DNA of 64,000 nt, taken from Luteococcus sanguinis. GTDB lineage: Bacteria > Actinomycetota > Actinomycetes > Propionibacteriales > Propionibacteriaceae. The notes below the pieces were generated by a model. It had not been told where the DNA came from. It saw only the letters and a program-made list of their open reading frames with translations, and ran no database searches. Location of the stretch: the NCBI RefSeq assembly GCF_039527675.1, contig NZ_BAAAKI010000004.1:434001-498000 (forward strand), in the 5' to 3' direction. The position numbers were made by a program, and so were the translations under genes. Shown here piece after piece: positions 41,456 to 51,495 of the stretch (position 1 is the stretch's first letter; every line of letters begins with the position of its first letter).

Positions 41456-43342
41456 TTGAGCACGACCCGCTTGACCCATGCCCTCACCGAGCTGCGCGAC
41501 TCCCTCGCGCCCGTTCGGCTGCCGCTGCCGCTGCCCGGCGCCACCGATCAGGCACGGCAGGCGAAGGAGATGCAGCGCCAGCTGGACGACTACATCCTGC
41601 CGCGCCTCGAGACCATCGAGGCCCCCCTGCTGGCGGTTGTCGGTGGCTCCACCGGCGCCGGAAAGTCGACGCTGGTGAACTCCCTGATCGGCCGCGTCGT
41701 CACCCAGCCAGGTGTCATCCGTCCCACGACCAAGTCCCCGGTGCTGATCCACCACCCCGACGACGAGCGTTGGTTCAACGACGACCGCATCCTGCCGGGG
41801 CTGGTGCGCTCGAAGGTGTCGTCCAATGACTCCTACTCGCTGCACCTGGTCGCCGAGCCCTCGCTGCCCAAGGGGCTCGCCGTGCTTGACGCGCCCGACG
41901 TCGACTCGGTGGTCGAGCAGAACCGCAAGCTTGCGGCGCAGCTCCTGCAGGCGGCCGACCTGTGGGTCTTCGTGACCTCCGCCGCCCGCTACGCCGACGC
42001 CGTCCCGTGGGACTTCCTGAAGCAGGCCGTTGACCGTTCCGCTGCCGTAGCCGTCGTCCTCGACCGCGTCCCGCCGGCCGCGATGAACCAGGTGCCGCCG
42101 CACTTGGGCCAGCTGATGACACAGCGCGGCCTGGCCGACTCGCCGCTGTTCGCCGTCCCCGAGACCGAGACCGATGAGCAGGGCCTGCTGCCTGATGCCG
42201 CCGTCTCGCCGATCCGCACCTGGCTGGCCACCCTGGCCGCCGACCAGAGCTCGCGCCAGCGCGTCGTCCTGCAGACCCTGGACGGCGCGATCGGCTCCTT
42301 GGCCGCGAAGGCCCCCGGCATCGCCGACGCCGTCGACGAGCAGGCCGAGCAGTTCGACCAGCTGCGTGCGGACGCACAGGCCAGCTACGCCGAGGCGGTG
42401 CGCACGGTCGGCGTCCAGTCCGCCGACGGCACCCTGCTTCGCGGCGAGGTGCTGGCCCGCTGGCAGGACTTCGTCGGCACCGGCGAATTCATGCGGACGG
42501 TGGAGCAGAAGGTCGGTTGGCTGCGCGACCGGATGTGGGGCGCCATCAAGGGATCCCCGCCGCAGGCGGACGACGTGCAGGTCGCGGTCGAATCCGGGCT
42601 GGAGGCGCTGATCGTCGCCGAGGGCAATGCTGCTGCCGAACGCGCCGAGAGCGCCTGGATGGCGACCCCCGCCGGACGGGAAGCCCTGCGCCAGCGCACG
42701 GGCGAGGACCTCTCGCACGCGTCATCGGGTTTCTCGGCCCAGGTCGAGCGGGCGATCCGCGACTGGCAGGGCGACGTGATGGAGCTCGTCTCCAGCGCAG
42801 GCATGGGCAAGCGGGCGCAGGCCCGCTACATGGCGTTGGGTGTCAACGGCGTTTCGGTGGCGCTGATGATCGCCGTCTTCGCCCAGACCGGCGGCATCAC
42901 CGGCGCCGAGGTCGGCATCGCGGGTGGTTCGGCGGTGCTCTCGCAGCGCGTCCTGGAGGCCGTATTCGGTGACGATGCCGTCCGTCGCCTCGCCACCCAG
43001 GCCAAGAACTCGCTCGACGAGCGCGTCGAGGGGCTGATGGCCGGCGAGCTGGCCCGTTTCGACGAGGCGATCGCCAACCTGGCCGCCGACCGCGAGCACG
43101 CGGACCGGATCCGCGTCGCCGCAGGGCAGGTCGCGGCTGCCCGCCACGCCGGCTACGAGGATGCGATCGCCATGGCCAATGACCGGCAGGTGCCGCCCGC
43201 CGCGCCCGAGCAGTACGCGATCGCGGCGGGGCGCAGTGCGCTGGGCACCTCGTCCCCGAACGAGCAGGTGTTGTTGAATCGCGTCTCCGCCCCCGCAGCC
43301 GAGGTGGTCGACGCCGAGATCATCCACGAACAGGAGCAGTGA
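41456..43342 (+). CDS. dynamin-like GTPase, first of pair
   Basis: This is a 628-residue P-loop GTPase. G1 is VGGSTGAGKSTLVNSL (about residues 62-77), RPTTKSPVL serves as G2, VLDAPDVDS as G3, and VVLDRVP stands where NKxD would be. A long helical region follows, with one or two hydrophobic segments (GVNGVSVALMIAVFAQTGG, TGAEVGIAGGSAVL) and more coiled helix. This is the layout of the actinobacterial dynamin-like pairs (DynA/DynB in Streptomyces) that stabilise division septa or remodel membrane. It shares one base with the second gene (TGATG). Confidence 0.8.
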   Translation: MSTTRLTHALTELRDSLAPVRLPLPLPGATDQARQAKEMQRQLDDYILPRLETIEAPLLAVVGGSTGAGKSTLVNSLIGRVVTQPGVIRPTTKSPVLIHHPDDERWFNDDRILPGLVRSKVSSNDSYSLHLVAEPSLPKGLAVLDAPDVDSVVEQNRKLAAQLLQAADLWVFVTSAARYADAVPWDFLKQAVDRSAAVAVVLDRVPPAAMNQVPPHLGQLMTQRGLADSPLFAVPETETDEQGLLPDAAVSPIRTWLATLAADQSSRQRVVLQTLDGAIGSLAAKAPGIADAVDEQAEQFDQLRADAQASYAEAVRTVGVQSADGTLLRGEVLARWQDFVGTGEFMRTVEQKVGWLRDRMWGAIKGSPPQADDVQVAVESGLEALIVAEGNAAAERAESAWMATPAGREALRQRTGEDLSHASSGFSAQVERAIRDWQGDVMELVSSAGMGKRAQARYMALGVNGVSVALMIAVFAQTGGITGAEVGIAGGSAVLSQRVLEAVFGDDAVRRLATQAKNSLDERVEGLMAGELARFDEAIANLAADREHADRIRVAAGQVAAARHAGYEDAIAMANDRQVPPAAPEQYAIAAGRSALGTSSPNEQVLLNRVSAPAAEVVDAEIIHEQEQ

Positions 43343-44964
43343 TGGCCCGCCGCACCGAAGACCGCCTCACCGTCGCTGATCGAGTCAAGGCGCTGGGGGA
43401 GGTCGTCCAGCTCTCCGAGGGACGTGCCGAGGAAACGCTCGTCGAACGTGCCCGCTCCGTGGTCGCCCACACCGACAAGCGCCTCGCCTTCTCCGGCGAC
43501 ATCACGGTCGTCGCGCTGGCCGGCGCGACCGGTTCGGGCAAGTCATCCACCTTCAATGCCCTGTCGGGAACCCAGCTCGCCGAACCGGGCGTCACCCGTC
43601 CGACGACCTCGAAGGCAATGGCCGCCTTCTGGGGCGACGAGATCCCCGAGGGTCTGCTCGACTGGCTGGACGTGCCGCGGCGGCACCTGGTCAGCGGTGG
43701 CATGCCGGAGCTCAAGGGCCTGGTCTTGCTGGACCTGCCAGACCACGACTCCACCGAACGCGCGCACCGCGACGAGGTGGATCGCCTGGTGCAGCTGGTC
43801 GACATGTTCATCTGGGTGGTCGACCCGCAGAAGTACGCCGACGCCGCACTGCACGACCGCTACCTCAAGCCGCTGGCCCAGCACGCCGAGGTGATGATGG
43901 TGGTGCTCAACCAGGTCGACCGGTTGAGCCCAGAGCAGGCCGAGCAGGCGCTCAAGGATCTGCGTCGCCTGCTCGACTCCGAAGGGCTTGGCAGTGCACA
44001 GCTGTGCGCCATCAGTGCCCACACCGGGCAGGGAGTGGACGAGTTGCGCCGCCAGCTCTCGACCGCGATCCAGAACAAGCAGATGGCGGCCAAGCGCCTC
44101 GAGGCGGACGTCGTCCAGGTCGGACGACAGCTCAGCGAAGACATCGGCTACGCCCGCACCAACGAGGTCGACGGGCCCGAGATCCGCCAGCTGGACAAGG
44201 CACTGAGTGAGGCGGCCGGCGTCCCGATCGTGACCGACGCCGTGCTCAAGGCGATGCGTCGCCGCGGCACCCTGGCGACAGGTTGGCCCGCAATCAGCTG
44301 GGTCAAGCGGCTGCGGCCCGACCCCCTGCGCCGCCTGCACCTGGAGAAGGTGCAGATCGGACGCAAGACCGAGCTGGAACCGGCGCGCGTGCAGCGCAGC
44401 GGCCTGCCTGGATTCAACGGCGTTCAGCAGGCGCGGGTCGACTCGGCCGTCCGCGCCCTGGCCGACAGTGCATCGAATGGACTGCCGCGAGGGTGGGCGA
44501 ATGCGGTGCGCGACGCCTCCCGGACCGACGAGAAGTTCCTCCCCGACGAGCTCGACAAGGCCGTCGCCACCACCGACCTCGCGATGGACCGCGGGCAGGG
44601 CTACTGGAAGATCTTCCAGGTGCTGCAGTACCTGCTGATCACCGCGGTGGTCGTGGGTCTGGGGTGGCTGGGCGCGCGGATGGCGATGATCTACTTCGGC
44701 GCACCACCACTGCCGATCGGGCCCTACTGGCATGGCTGGGCCACGCCGACGCTGCTGGTGGTCGGAGGAACACTGGCCGGCGTACTGCTGGCCCTGTTGA
44801 GCCGCGTCTTCGTGGAGATCACCGCGCGGGCCAAGGCACGACGGGCCGAGGCGGTGCTCACCAAGGCGATCCACCAGGTGAGCCAGCGAATGGTCGTCGA
44901 CCCCGTCAACGCCGAACTGCGCCGCTACGAGCAGGCAAAGGCGGCTGCGGCCCGCACCCGCTGA
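43342..44964 (+). CDS. dynamin-like/YfjP-type GTPase, second of pair
   Basis: This is a 540-residue partner GTPase. G1 is LAGATGSGKSSTFNAL, G2 is RPTTSKAMAAF, G3 is LLDLPDHDST, G4 is VVLNQVDRL (NxxD present) and G5 is CAISAHTG. Two strong helices near the C-terminus (LLITAVVVGLGWLGARM and LLVVGGTLAGVLLALL) anchor it to the membrane, followed by a basic tail. GAGGAG-like CAGGAG precedes the ATG; GTG 43339 would add one residue. Its stop abuts the convergent methyltransferase stop with no gap. Confidence 0.82.
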   Translation: MARRTEDRLTVADRVKALGEVVQLSEGRAEETLVERARSVVAHTDKRLAFSGDITVVALAGATGSGKSSTFNALSGTQLAEPGVTRPTTSKAMAAFWGDEIPEGLLDWLDVPRRHLVSGGMPELKGLVLLDLPDHDSTERAHRDEVDRLVQLVDMFIWVVDPQKYADAALHDRYLKPLAQHAEVMMVVLNQVDRLSPEQAEQALKDLRRLLDSEGLGSAQLCAISAHTGQGVDELRRQLSTAIQNKQMAAKRLEADVVQVGRQLSEDIGYARTNEVDGPEIRQLDKALSEAAGVPIVTDAVLKAMRRRGTLATGWPAISWVKRLRPDPLRRLHLEKVQIGRKTELEPARVQRSGLPGFNGVQQARVDSAVRALADSASNGLPRGWANAVRDASRTDEKFLPDELDKAVATTDLAMDRGQGYWKIFQVLQYLLITAVVVGLGWLGARMAMIYFGAPPLPIGPYWHGWATPTLLVVGGTLAGVLLALLSRVFVEITARAKARRAEAVLTKAIHQVSQRMVVDPVNAELRRYEQAKAAAARTR

Positions 44965-45792
44965 TCAGCACACCTCCCAGACGCTGGCGACGAAGTGGAC
45001 GCTGATCGCCAGCTCCTGGGTCGCCGCGACCCTATCCCCGCCCTCGCGGGGCGAGTTCCAGCGGTAGGGGGTCATGCCCCAGACCTCCATCACCTCGTCG
45101 TTCGACGTCAGCTCCACCTCCTCGATGAATCGCCGCTGCTCGACCAGGCGCCAACCCCCGGGCACCTCGAAGGCCTCGTCATGGTCGACACCGTGGCCAT
45201 AGACCAGGCGGCGCAGCTGGTTCAGGTGGCTGGCCCCCGGGCGGACGATGACCGCCCGGCTCCCGGGATGCACCACACGGTTGAACTCGGCCTCGTGGAT
45301 CGGGCTCATCACGCTGGCGAGCAGGTCCACCGAGGCGTCGGTTACCGGGATGTCGATCACCGAGGCCACGGCGCACAGCGCTCCCGGCGCCCGTCTGGCC
45401 GACATCCGGACGGCCGGGCGGGAGATGTCCATCGCGACGGCCGGTCGCGTCCCCGCCGGTGCCATCGCCGCCGTGAAGGTGCCCTCCCCGCAGCCGACGT
45501 CCAACAGCCGTCCGGTCGGGTCGACGTCGGCGACGAGCGCAGCCAGACCCTCGGTCAGGCATCGGTAGTGACCGCGGTCGAGGAAGCGGCGCCGCGCGGC
45601 GACCATGTCGGCGTCGTCGCCGATCACCTCCTTGCGCGCGCGACCCGGGCGCAGCAGGTTGACGAAACCCTCCTTGGCCCGGTCGAAGTGGTGGTTCGAG
45701 GTGCAGACGAGTTCGCGCTCAAGCACCGCCACCGGCTCGCGGCACAGCGGGCACGCCAGCATCGGATGGAGCGTTGGGTCCAGGGCTGGCAT
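44965..45792 (-). CDS. RlmA-type 23S rRNA (guanine-N1) methyltransferase
   Basis: This is a 275-residue SAM-dependent methyltransferase with an N-terminal zinc finger (LACPLCREPV ... CTSNHHFDRAKEGFVNLL), characteristic of RlmA(I)/RlmA(II)/TlrB. Motif I is LLDVGCGEGTFTAAM and motif IV the region VDLLASVMSPIHEAEFNRV. RlmA methylates G745 or G748 in helix 35; the RlmA(II) branch contributes to tylosin/mycinosyl macrolide resistance. Which base is modified here is not evident. Start 45792, stop codon back-to-back with the GTPase gene. Confidence 0.82.
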   Translation of the reverse strand: MPALDPTLHPMLACPLCREPVAVLERELVCTSNHHFDRAKEGFVNLLRPGRARKEVIGDDADMVAARRRFLDRGHYRCLTEGLAALVADVDPTGRLLDVGCGEGTFTAAMAPAGTRPAVAMDISRPAVRMSARRAPGALCAVASVIDIPVTDASVDLLASVMSPIHEAEFNRVVHPGSRAVIVRPGASHLNQLRRLVYGHGVDHDEAFEVPGGWRLVEQRRFIEEVELTSNDEVMEVWGMTPYRWNSPREGGDRVAATQELAISVHFVASVWEVC

Positions 45793-45827
45793 GCGTCAAC
45801 CCTAGCCAGCGCATGGTGGGTCGTGAG

Positions 45828-45865
45828 TTGTCCACAGCCGTCGCGTGACGGAGGAATTGTCCACA
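45828..45865 (+). promoter_or_regulatory. pair of direct DnaA-box 9-mers upstream of ssb
   Basis: TTGTCCACA at 45828-45836 and again at 45857-45865, 29 bp start to start, in the 156-bp region divergent between the methyltransferase and ssb genes. The second is followed by GGGGACAA, making a local inverted repeat. DnaA could regulate ssb or the boxes could titrate DnaA. Confidence 0.5.
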
Positions 45866-45948
45866 GGGGACAAGCCTCGCTGACGAGCGACTGCGCAGAA
45901 AAACAAGAGTGACAAGGAGAGGGGCACACCACACGTCAAGGAGGAAGC

Positions 45949-46473
45949 ATGCAGGACATCCAGATCACGCTGACCGGCAATGTCGGTACGGACATCGATC
46001 TCGCCCATGGCGAGGGTTGGGCGCGGGCGAGTTTCCGGCTCGCGGTCACGCCGCGCCAGCTACGGCAGGGCCAGTGGGTGGACGCGGAGACCACCTGGGT
46101 GCAGGCCAACTGCTGGGGCCGGCTCGCATCGAACGTCAAGGCTTCGCTCTCCAAGGGCGACCCGGTGCTGGTCCAGGGCCGGCTGCGCACGCAAGCCTGG
46201 CTGAAGGACGGCATCCGCAACGAGCGGCTGGTCGTCGAGGTCGCCACCATCGGCCATGACCTGAGCCGGGGGACCGCACAGTTCGTCCGCTCCGGCGCGA
46301 AGGTGCGCACCACCGAGGGCGACGTGATTGACCCGACCACCGGTGAGCTCTATGCCGAGGCGCAGCTGTCGGCTGCCGTCAGCGACGCCGTCGAACCGCC
46401 CACCGACGAGGATGTGGCGCGCGCGGAACTGGATGCCGCCGAGCGCGGGGAACTGGTCACGCCGGTGAAGTGA
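45949..46473 (+). CDS. ssb: single-stranded DNA-binding protein
   Basis: This is a 174-residue OB-fold protein: IQITLTGNVGTDIDLAHGEGWARASFRLAVTP, TTWVQANCWGRLASNVKASLSKGDPVLVQGRL. After the OB fold comes an acidic Ala/Asp/Glu-rich tail, but without the DDDIPF end of the main replication SSB. It is therefore probably the second, non-essential SSB paralogue of Actinobacteria, linked to recombination or competence (inference). Strong AAGGAGGAAG before ATG. Two DnaA boxes upstream. Confidence 0.87.
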   Translation: MQDIQITLTGNVGTDIDLAHGEGWARASFRLAVTPRQLRQGQWVDAETTWVQANCWGRLASNVKASLSKGDPVLVQGRLRTQAWLKDGIRNERLVVEVATIGHDLSRGTAQFVRSGAKVRTTEGDVIDPTTGELYAEAQLSAAVSDAVEPPTDEDVARAELDAAERGELVTPVK

Positions 46474-46511
46474 GCTGCCAGTTCCGTGCGGCAAGGGCGG
46501 GGTGCTCGGGC

Positions 46512-46520
46512 TGGCATAAT
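46512..46520 (+). promoter_or_regulatory. extended -10 promoter of ettA
   Basis: TGGCATAAT: a TGn extension before the near-consensus -10 CATAAT, 56 bases upstream of the ettA ATG. No convincing -35, which extended -10 promoters can lack. The A/T-rich hexamer stands out in this G+C-rich gap. Confidence 0.5.
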
Positions 46521-46576
46521 GGGCGACGTTTGCCGCCCCAGCTCGGGCACCCTCTATCGAAGGACGTTCTGCCGAC

Positions 46577-48259
<1,683 letters not shown>

Positions 48260-48310
48260 TCCGGGAGCCCAACGGACTCTTCACCGAGCTCCACTGCTCA
48301 GCTGTTGGGG

Positions 48311-48378
48311 CTGGCCGGCGTCGTGGGCTGGCCGTCGTCGTGGGCTGGCCGTCGTCGTGGGCTGGCCGTCGCCGCGGG
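48311..48378. repeat. 17-bp tandem repeat, four copies
   Basis: CTGGCCGTCGTCGTGGG at 48328 and 48345 exactly, with variants at 48311 (CTGGCCGGCGTCGTGGG) and 48362 (CTGGCCGTCGCCGCGGG). It fills most of the 128-bp gap between the convergent ettA and DCC-family genes. No ORF; no obvious terminator hairpin in the same gap. Confidence 0.9.
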
Positions 48379-48387
48379 CTGCGAACC

Positions 48388-48750
48388 TCAGTGCAGCTCG
48401 CAGGCGTCGGTGCCACCGGGCAACTGGTGCCGGTGCGCGGCCACCTCGCGGTAGACGACGGCGCCCAGCCAGCTGACCGGGGGAGTCGCCAGCAGCCGTC
48501 CAGCGACCCGGTGCGCCGGGCCGCCGGTGCCCAACGCGGCGGCGAACGCCTCTGCACCGAAATGGACCTGATTGTCTGCGCCGACGAACGGGACCTGGCG
48601 GAGCGCGCGGCGTTCGTCGACGCCGAATTGAGCGAGCCGCGCGGGCGTCATGGGCTCGATCAAGCAACCGAGTGACCAGCCCTGCATCCGGCGCGCTGTG
48701 GCCGTGCAGAAGCCACAGTCGGGGTCGTAGAGCAGCACGCCGTCATTCAC
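48388..48750 (-). CDS. DCC family (DUF393) thiol-disulfide oxidoreductase-like protein
   Basis: This is a 120-residue protein. N-terminal LLYDPDCGFCTATARRM carries the DxDC..C motif that names the DCC/DUF393 family, thought to be thioredoxin-like oxidoreductases. RQVPFVGADNQVHFGAEAFAAAL and a C-terminal YREVAAHRHQLPGG segment fit. Start ATG 48750. Divergent from the MFS gene (50-bp gap). Confidence 0.82.
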   Translation of the reverse strand: MNDGVLLYDPDCGFCTATARRMQGWSLGCLIEPMTPARLAQFGVDERRALRQVPFVGADNQVHFGAEAFAAALGTGGPAHRVAGRLLATPPVSWLGAVVYREVAAHRHQLPGGTDACELH

Positions 48751-48800
48751 CTCGCCAGCCTAGACGCGGCCAGGATCCACGAGCGGACTAGCATCGCGGG

Positions 48801-50117
48801 GTGCCAGAGCCGCAGAAGAAGTCCGTCCTCATCGACCTCGCGCCCTTCCGCGCGTCGCGGCCCTTCACGTACATGTGGATTGGCGCGCTGGTCACCGGCA
48901 TCGGCAACCTGCTCACCTCGGTCGCCGTCGGCCTGCACATCTACGACCTCACCGGCTCGACCTTCATGGTCTCCCTGGTCGGCGTCATCGCACTCGTCCC
49001 CACCATGGTCGCCGGGCTGTGGGGCGGGGGAATGGTCGACCGGCACGACCGTCGTCTGGTCGCGCTGGGCGCCGCGATGTTGGCGTGGACGTCCACGTTG
49101 GTCATCGCCTTGCTGGCCTGGACCGGCCACGAGACCGTCTGGTCGCTCTACCTGCTCAGCGCCCTCAACGCGGTCGGTGCCGGGCTCGCGTCCTCGTCCC
49201 GATCGGCGATGGTGCCCTCGCTCGTCCCCGCCGACCTGCTGCCCGCCGCGGGCGCCCTGAACGGCATGAGCATGGGCATCGTGCTCACCACCGGTCCGGC
49301 ACTTGCCGGGCTCCTCGTGGGACGCGTCGGCTATGCCTGGACCTACTCCCTCGACGTCCTGCTCTTCTGCGGCAGCTTCCTCGGCTTGTGGGCGCTGCCC
49401 GCGATGCGTCCCGAGACGACCAGCGAGCACAAGGGACTGGCTGCCATCAAGGAGTCCGCGCGCTTCATCGCGCGTAGCCCCGTCGTGGCGATGAGCTTCG
49501 TCGTCGACATCATCGCCATGACCTTCGGCAACCCGCGCTCGCTGTTCCCGGCCGTCGGTGCCGTGGCCGTGGGCGGTGGTCCGCTCACCGCGGGCATCCT
49601 CGCGGCCGCCTCCGCCGTGGGCGCGATCGTCTGCTCCGGCTTCAGCGGACGCATCGTCACCTGGCGCCGCCACGGACGGGCGGTGAACCTGGCGATCATC
49701 GCCTACGGGGCCTTCGCCGCGGGCTTCGGTCTGGTGCTGCTGGCCACCATCACCGGACGCCTGCCCGGCGGCGTCGGCACCCTCAGCCACACCAACCACG
49801 GTGCGCTGTGGGCGTCCATCGTGATGCTCGTCGGGATGGGTGCCAGCGACAATGTCTCGGCGATCTTCCGCAACACCATCTTGCTGCAGGCCGTCCCCGA
49901 CTCGATTCGCGGACGCATGCAGGGGATCTACATCATGGTCGTCACCGGTGGTCCGAGGGTGGGGGACGCCTTCGTGGGCGTTGCCGCGCTGGCCGCTGTC
50001 TGGGCGCCGCCGCTGATCGGGGGGCTGGTGATCATGGCAGCCATCGCTGCCCTGGTCAGGCTCGTCCCCGCCTTCCACCGCTACGAAGCCGGTGCGCAGA
50101 CCCGTCTCGCTGACTGA
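48801..50117 (+). CDS. MFS transporter (EntS-like exporter)
   Basis: This is a 438-residue protein with about 12 membrane helices. RASRPFTYMWIGALVTGIGNLLT, GGGMVDRHDRRLVALG (loop 2-3 motif) and SSRSAMVPSLVPADLLPAAGALNG are characteristic of the MFS_3/EntS-like subfamily, which includes siderophore exporters. No siderophore genes are nearby, so the substrate is open. GTG start. It may be co-transcribed with the old-yellow-enzyme gene 42 bases downstream. Confidence 0.85.
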   Translation: MPEPQKKSVLIDLAPFRASRPFTYMWIGALVTGIGNLLTSVAVGLHIYDLTGSTFMVSLVGVIALVPTMVAGLWGGGMVDRHDRRLVALGAAMLAWTSTLVIALLAWTGHETVWSLYLLSALNAVGAGLASSSRSAMVPSLVPADLLPAAGALNGMSMGIVLTTGPALAGLLVGRVGYAWTYSLDVLLFCGSFLGLWALPAMRPETTSEHKGLAAIKESARFIARSPVVAMSFVVDIIAMTFGNPRSLFPAVGAVAVGGGPLTAGILAAASAVGAIVCSGFSGRIVTWRRHGRAVNLAIIAYGAFAAGFGLVLLATITGRLPGGVGTLSHTNHGALWASIVMLVGMGASDNVSAIFRNTILLQAVPDSIRGRMQGIYIMVVTGGPRVGDAFVGVAALAAVWAPPLIGGLVIMAAIAALVRLVPAFHRYEAGAQTRLAD

Positions 50118-50159
50118 CCCGCCGGGAATGCGCGCGCCGCCACGGCGGTTGGGCCCACC

Positions 50160-51242
50160 ATGAGCCCCTTGCTTTTCCAGCCCATCACCCTGCGCGACCT
50201 GACCATCAAGAACCGGGTCTGGGTCGCACCCATGTGCCAGTACTCGGTCGAGGAGCAGGACGGCGTCCCGACCGATTGGCATCTGGTGCACCTCGGGGCC
50301 TTCGCCCAAGGTGGCTTCGGTCTGGTGCTCAGCGAGGCGACCGCGGTGTCCCCGGAGGGACGGATCAGCCCGCAGGACACCGGCCTGTGGAACGACGAGC
50401 AGGTGACGGCCTGGCATCGCATCACCGACTTCGCCCACAGCCAGGGCGCCGCTATCGGCGTCCAGCTGGCCCATGCCGGCCGCAAGGCGAGCACCCTGCG
50501 TGGCTTCCCCGGGGAGCCATCCGGCATCGCCTCCGCCGAGCAGGGTGGCTGGCCCGTCGTCGGACCCTCCGCGCTCGCCTTCGACGGATTGTTGGAGCCC
50601 ACCGCCCTGGACGAATCCGGTCTCGACAAGGTGGTGGACGACTTCCGCGCCGCCGCACTGCGGGCCAAGAGCGCCGGCTTCGATGTCGTGGAGGTGCACG
50701 CTGCCCACGGATACCTGTTGCACCAATTCCTGTCGCCGCTGTCCAACCAGCGCACCGACGAGTACGGCGGCGACTTCGACAACCGCATCCGGCTGTTGCT
50801 GAGGGTGGTCGATGCGGTCCGGGAGGTGTGGACCTCGGCCCTGTTCGTCCGCCTCTCCGCGACGGACTGGGTGCCGGGCCAGGGTTGGGACGAGGACCAG
50901 TCGGTCGAGCTCTCGCGTCATTTGCGCGAGCACGGGGTCGACCTGGTTGACGTCTCGACCGGTGGCAATGTGCGGGCATCCATTCCGGTCGGTCCGGGCT
51001 ACCAGGTCAGGTTCGCCGAGGCGATCCGGCAGCAGGCCGAGGTCCCGACCGGCGCGGTCGGCCTGATCACCGAGCCCGTCCAGGCCGAACAACTTCTGGT
51101 CGACGGGCAGGCCGACGTCGTTCTGTTGGCCCGCGCGGCCCTGCGGGAGCCGCACTGGCCCCAGCGCGCAGCCCATGAGCTGGGTCTCCCGGCCTCCGAG
51201 ACGCCGTACCCGCCACAACACGTCCGCGGCGCCTGGGCCTGA
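50160..51242 (+). CDS. NADH:flavin oxidoreductase, old yellow enzyme (YqjM-like)
   Basis: This is a 360-residue FMN-dependent TIM-barrel ene-reductase. VAPMCQYSVEEQDGVPTDWHLVHLG contains the Cys of the YqjM/thermophilic-like class, QLAHAGRKAS and EVHAAHGYLLHQFLSPLSNQRTDEYGG are the active-site His and FMN regions, and LLARAALREPHWP ends the barrel. It reduces activated C=C bonds (enones, electrophiles) with NAD(P)H. ATG 50160; no strong Shine-Dalgarno. Confidence 0.9.
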   Translation: MSPLLFQPITLRDLTIKNRVWVAPMCQYSVEEQDGVPTDWHLVHLGAFAQGGFGLVLSEATAVSPEGRISPQDTGLWNDEQVTAWHRITDFAHSQGAAIGVQLAHAGRKASTLRGFPGEPSGIASAEQGGWPVVGPSALAFDGLLEPTALDESGLDKVVDDFRAAALRAKSAGFDVVEVHAAHGYLLHQFLSPLSNQRTDEYGGDFDNRIRLLLRVVDAVREVWTSALFVRLSATDWVPGQGWDEDQSVELSRHLREHGVDLVDVSTGGNVRASIPVGPGYQVRFAEAIRQQAEVPTGAVGLITEPVQAEQLLVDGQADVVLLARAALREPHWPQRAAHELGLPASETPYPPQHVRGAWA

Positions 51243-51270
51243 ACCGCCTGGGCCGGAACCGCGGGCGTTT

Positions 51271-51432
51271 CGTGTGCTGGCCGGGATCTCTGCCGATCTG
51301 GAGCTCCCAGCCAATCCCACGGACGCCTACACGCGTCGCCTGCTGGCCTCACTGCCCGTCCCCGACCCGACCGAGCAGGCCGGGCGACGCGCCGAACTGG
51401 CGCGGATCGCGGCCGAGGCCACGGGGGCCTGA
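51271..51432 (+). pseudogene. remnant of oligopeptide ABC transporter ATPase (C-terminal tail)
   Basis: The frame encodes ANPTDAYTRRLLASLPVPDP followed by TEQAGRRAELARI and then stops. This is the C-terminal signature of DppF/OppF-type ATPases (typically NPxHPYTRxLLxAxPxPDP). No Walker or signature motifs precede it: upstream the old yellow enzyme gene ends at 51242. It is therefore a decayed 3' fragment of a lost transporter gene, perhaps with the family's terminator retained after it. Alternatively it could be expressed as a small protein from an upstream start, which I consider unlikely. Confidence 0.6.
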
Positions 51433-51437
51433 GGAAC

Positions 51438-51485
51438 GGTCAGTCCCGATCGACCACCGAGTTCGGCGGTCGATCGGGACTGACC
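51438..51485. terminator. strong bidirectional terminator hairpin
   Basis: GGTCAGTCCCGATCGACC pairs perfectly with GGTCGATCGGGACTGACC (18 bp), and an inner CCGA/TCGG extends it. It lies between the plus-strand ABC remnant and the convergent ABM gene and could stop transcription from both sides. Confidence 0.8.
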
Positions 51486-51495
51486 GGTTCCTTGA

